Source: CAIVSN01 sp043778375 (lineage in GTDB: Bacteria; Patescibacteriota; Gracilibacteria; BD1-5; UBA2023). Taken from it: a stretch of DNA of 6,382 bases. A program made the position numbers and the translations under genes. How positions within the stretch are numbered: the stretch's first letter is position 1; the number at the start of each line of letters is the position of its first letter. The notes under the pieces were generated by a model. It was given only the letters and a program-made list of their open reading frames with translations. It did not search any database and was not told the DNA's origin. The stretch lies in NCBI GenBank assembly GCA_043778375.1, contig JAYWGH010000031.1, positions 1 to 6,382 on the forward strand, in the 5' to 3' direction. This document shows, one piece after another, positions 5,481-6,382 of the stretch.

Positions 5481-6382
5481 ATGGGATTTAAAAAAACAAA
5501 GCTCAAGACTGCTACTGCTACTGATATTACGCAAGCATATTTTGCTACCAAAAAGCGGAACTCTCGAGTATTTTTGATCGCCACACTCCTCTCAAGTATG
5601 CTCGTTGGAGCGATCGGATATATGATACTCGCTGGAGTCTCGAGCTTGAGCCTCTCATTTAAGCTCCCGACGATTATCACTCGCAATATTCCATTTCTCC
5701 AGGTAAATACTGAGCCTGAAAAGCTCAATATTCTCCTTACAGGAATAGGAGGTGCTGGCCATGAGGGATCGGATCTCACAGATACGATCATGCTTGCCTC
5801 GATCAATCGACGTACAAAGTCAGTCACGATGATATCTCTCCCGAGAGACTTGTACGTAGAGTTCAAGATCGGTCCTCAAACTGGTCGGGGCAAGCTCAAT
5901 GAGCTCTATAATCGAGCTCTTTTTAAAAAGATGTCACCTGCTGAGTCGATGAAAATCCTGGCAGACAAGGTTACCGAGATCACAGGTGAGCCTATTGATA
6001 GATTTCTCCAGGTAGACTTTGCTGGATTTACTGAATTTGTGGATACGCTCGGAGGTATAGATGTCGATGTGCCTGAGTCTATTGTAGACAGGGAGTACCC
6101 TGATAATAACTGGGGGTATCAAACTTTTCGGATCTCCAAGGGATTTCAGACACTTCCTGGATCGGTCGCACTCAAGTATGTACGTTCTCGTCATTCGACG
6201 AGTGACTTTGACCGCTCTGCGAGACAACAACTCGTAATAGGAGCCATCAAGGATAAGCTCATCTCCCTCGACGCACTCACGAGCCCCACCAAGATCACAG
6301 GACTTTACAACTCGATCGTAAAGCATATTCATACTGATATGCCAGCGAGTGAGCTCGTGGATCTCGCGCTCTACTCACGATC
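5481..6382 (+). CDS. LCP (LytR-CpsA-Psr) family glycopolymer transferase, partial at 3' end
   Basis: The first 300 residues are present and the window ends inside the gene. LCP proteins attach anionic or other glycopolymers from lipid carriers to peptidoglycan on the outer face of the membrane. A basic cytoplasmic N-terminus (1-28) precedes one membrane span (about 29-52). The LCP domain then shows NILLTGIGGAGHEGSDLTDT (83-102) with Asp98 and Asp101, MISLPRDLYV (117-126) with Arg122, QVDFAGFTEFVDTLGGIDVD (177-196), and ALKYVRSRHSTSDFDRSARQ (230-249) with Arg235, Arg237, Asp242 and Arg245. These are the residues expected to hold the polyprenyl pyrophosphate and metal. No in-frame TGA occurs in the visible part, and TGG codes Trp211. 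The start is the first ATG after the promoter and has no Shine-Dalgarno sequence. It is divergent from rsmH. Which polymer it transfers cannot be told from the sequence. Confidence 0.94.
   Translation, partial: MGFKKTKLKTATATDITQAYFATKKRNSRVFLIATLLSSMLVGAIGYMILAGVSSLSLSFKLPTIITRNIPFLQVNTEPEKLNILLTGIGGAGHEGSDLTDTIMLASINRRTKSVTMISLPRDLYVEFKIGPQTGRGKLNELYNRALFKKMSPAESMKILADKVTEITGEPIDRFLQVDFAGFTEFVDTLGGIDVDVPESIVDREYPDNNWGYQTFRISKGFQTLPGSVALKYVRSRHSTSDFDRSARQQLVIGAIKDKLISLDALTSPTKITGLYNSIVKHIHTDMPASELVDLALYSR

Noticed and set aside
5435..5866. 143-residue minus-strand open frame
   Set aside because: It is antisense to the LCP gene and covers its promoter; no recognisable domain.
1..6382. CRISPR array, tRNA, insertion sequence or phage gene
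   Set aside because: No regularly spaced direct repeats, cloverleaf-type sequence, transposase motif or phage structural motif was seen on either strand.

Overview
This window looks like the chromosome of a Patescibacteria/CPR bacterium of the Gracilibacteria (BD1-5) or Absconditabacteria (SR1) type, lineages in which UGA is read as glycine (genetic code 25). Read with the standard code, the minus strand between 899 and 3275 looks like broken fragments. Read with TGA as Gly it resolves into three intact genes with recognisable families, ending in TAA or TAG, and a fourth gene (rsmH) gains its proper N-terminus. I count 16 in-frame TGA codons: 9 in the glycosyltransferase, 4 in the lipoprotein, 2 in the CAP protein and 1 in rsmH. 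No TAA, TAG or frameshift interrupts these frames.

Layout. Positions 1-173 are non-coding and hold a dyad and a sigma70-like promoter (TTGCCA-N16-TATACT). rplA (ribosomal protein L1) lies at 174-860 on the plus strand, followed by a hairpin terminator that probably works in both directions. Converging on it is a six-gene minus-strand array with short gaps of 7 to 47 bases. In transcription order it is rsmH (16S rRNA methyltransferase), an FtsL-like division protein, recR (recombination mediator), a lipoprotein with a glycine-rich segment, a secreted PR-1-like CAP protein, and a GT9-family glycosyltransferase. A 212-base divergent control region (5269-5480) separates rsmH from a plus-strand LCP (LytR-CpsA-Psr) gene that runs off the window.

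Function. The array starts with a remnant of the division/cell-wall (dcw) cluster, passes through recR, and ends with three envelope or secreted products. Together with the divergent LCP gene, most of the window serves the cell surface. No start codon has a visible Shine-Dalgarno sequence, and the LCP promoter predicts an almost leaderless mRNA. The items most worth following are the recoding itself, the plant-PR-1-like CAP protein whose C-terminus fits the CAPE peptide pattern, and a C7 tract inside the LCP promoter spacer. No tRNA, rRNA, CRISPR array, insertion sequence or transposase was seen.
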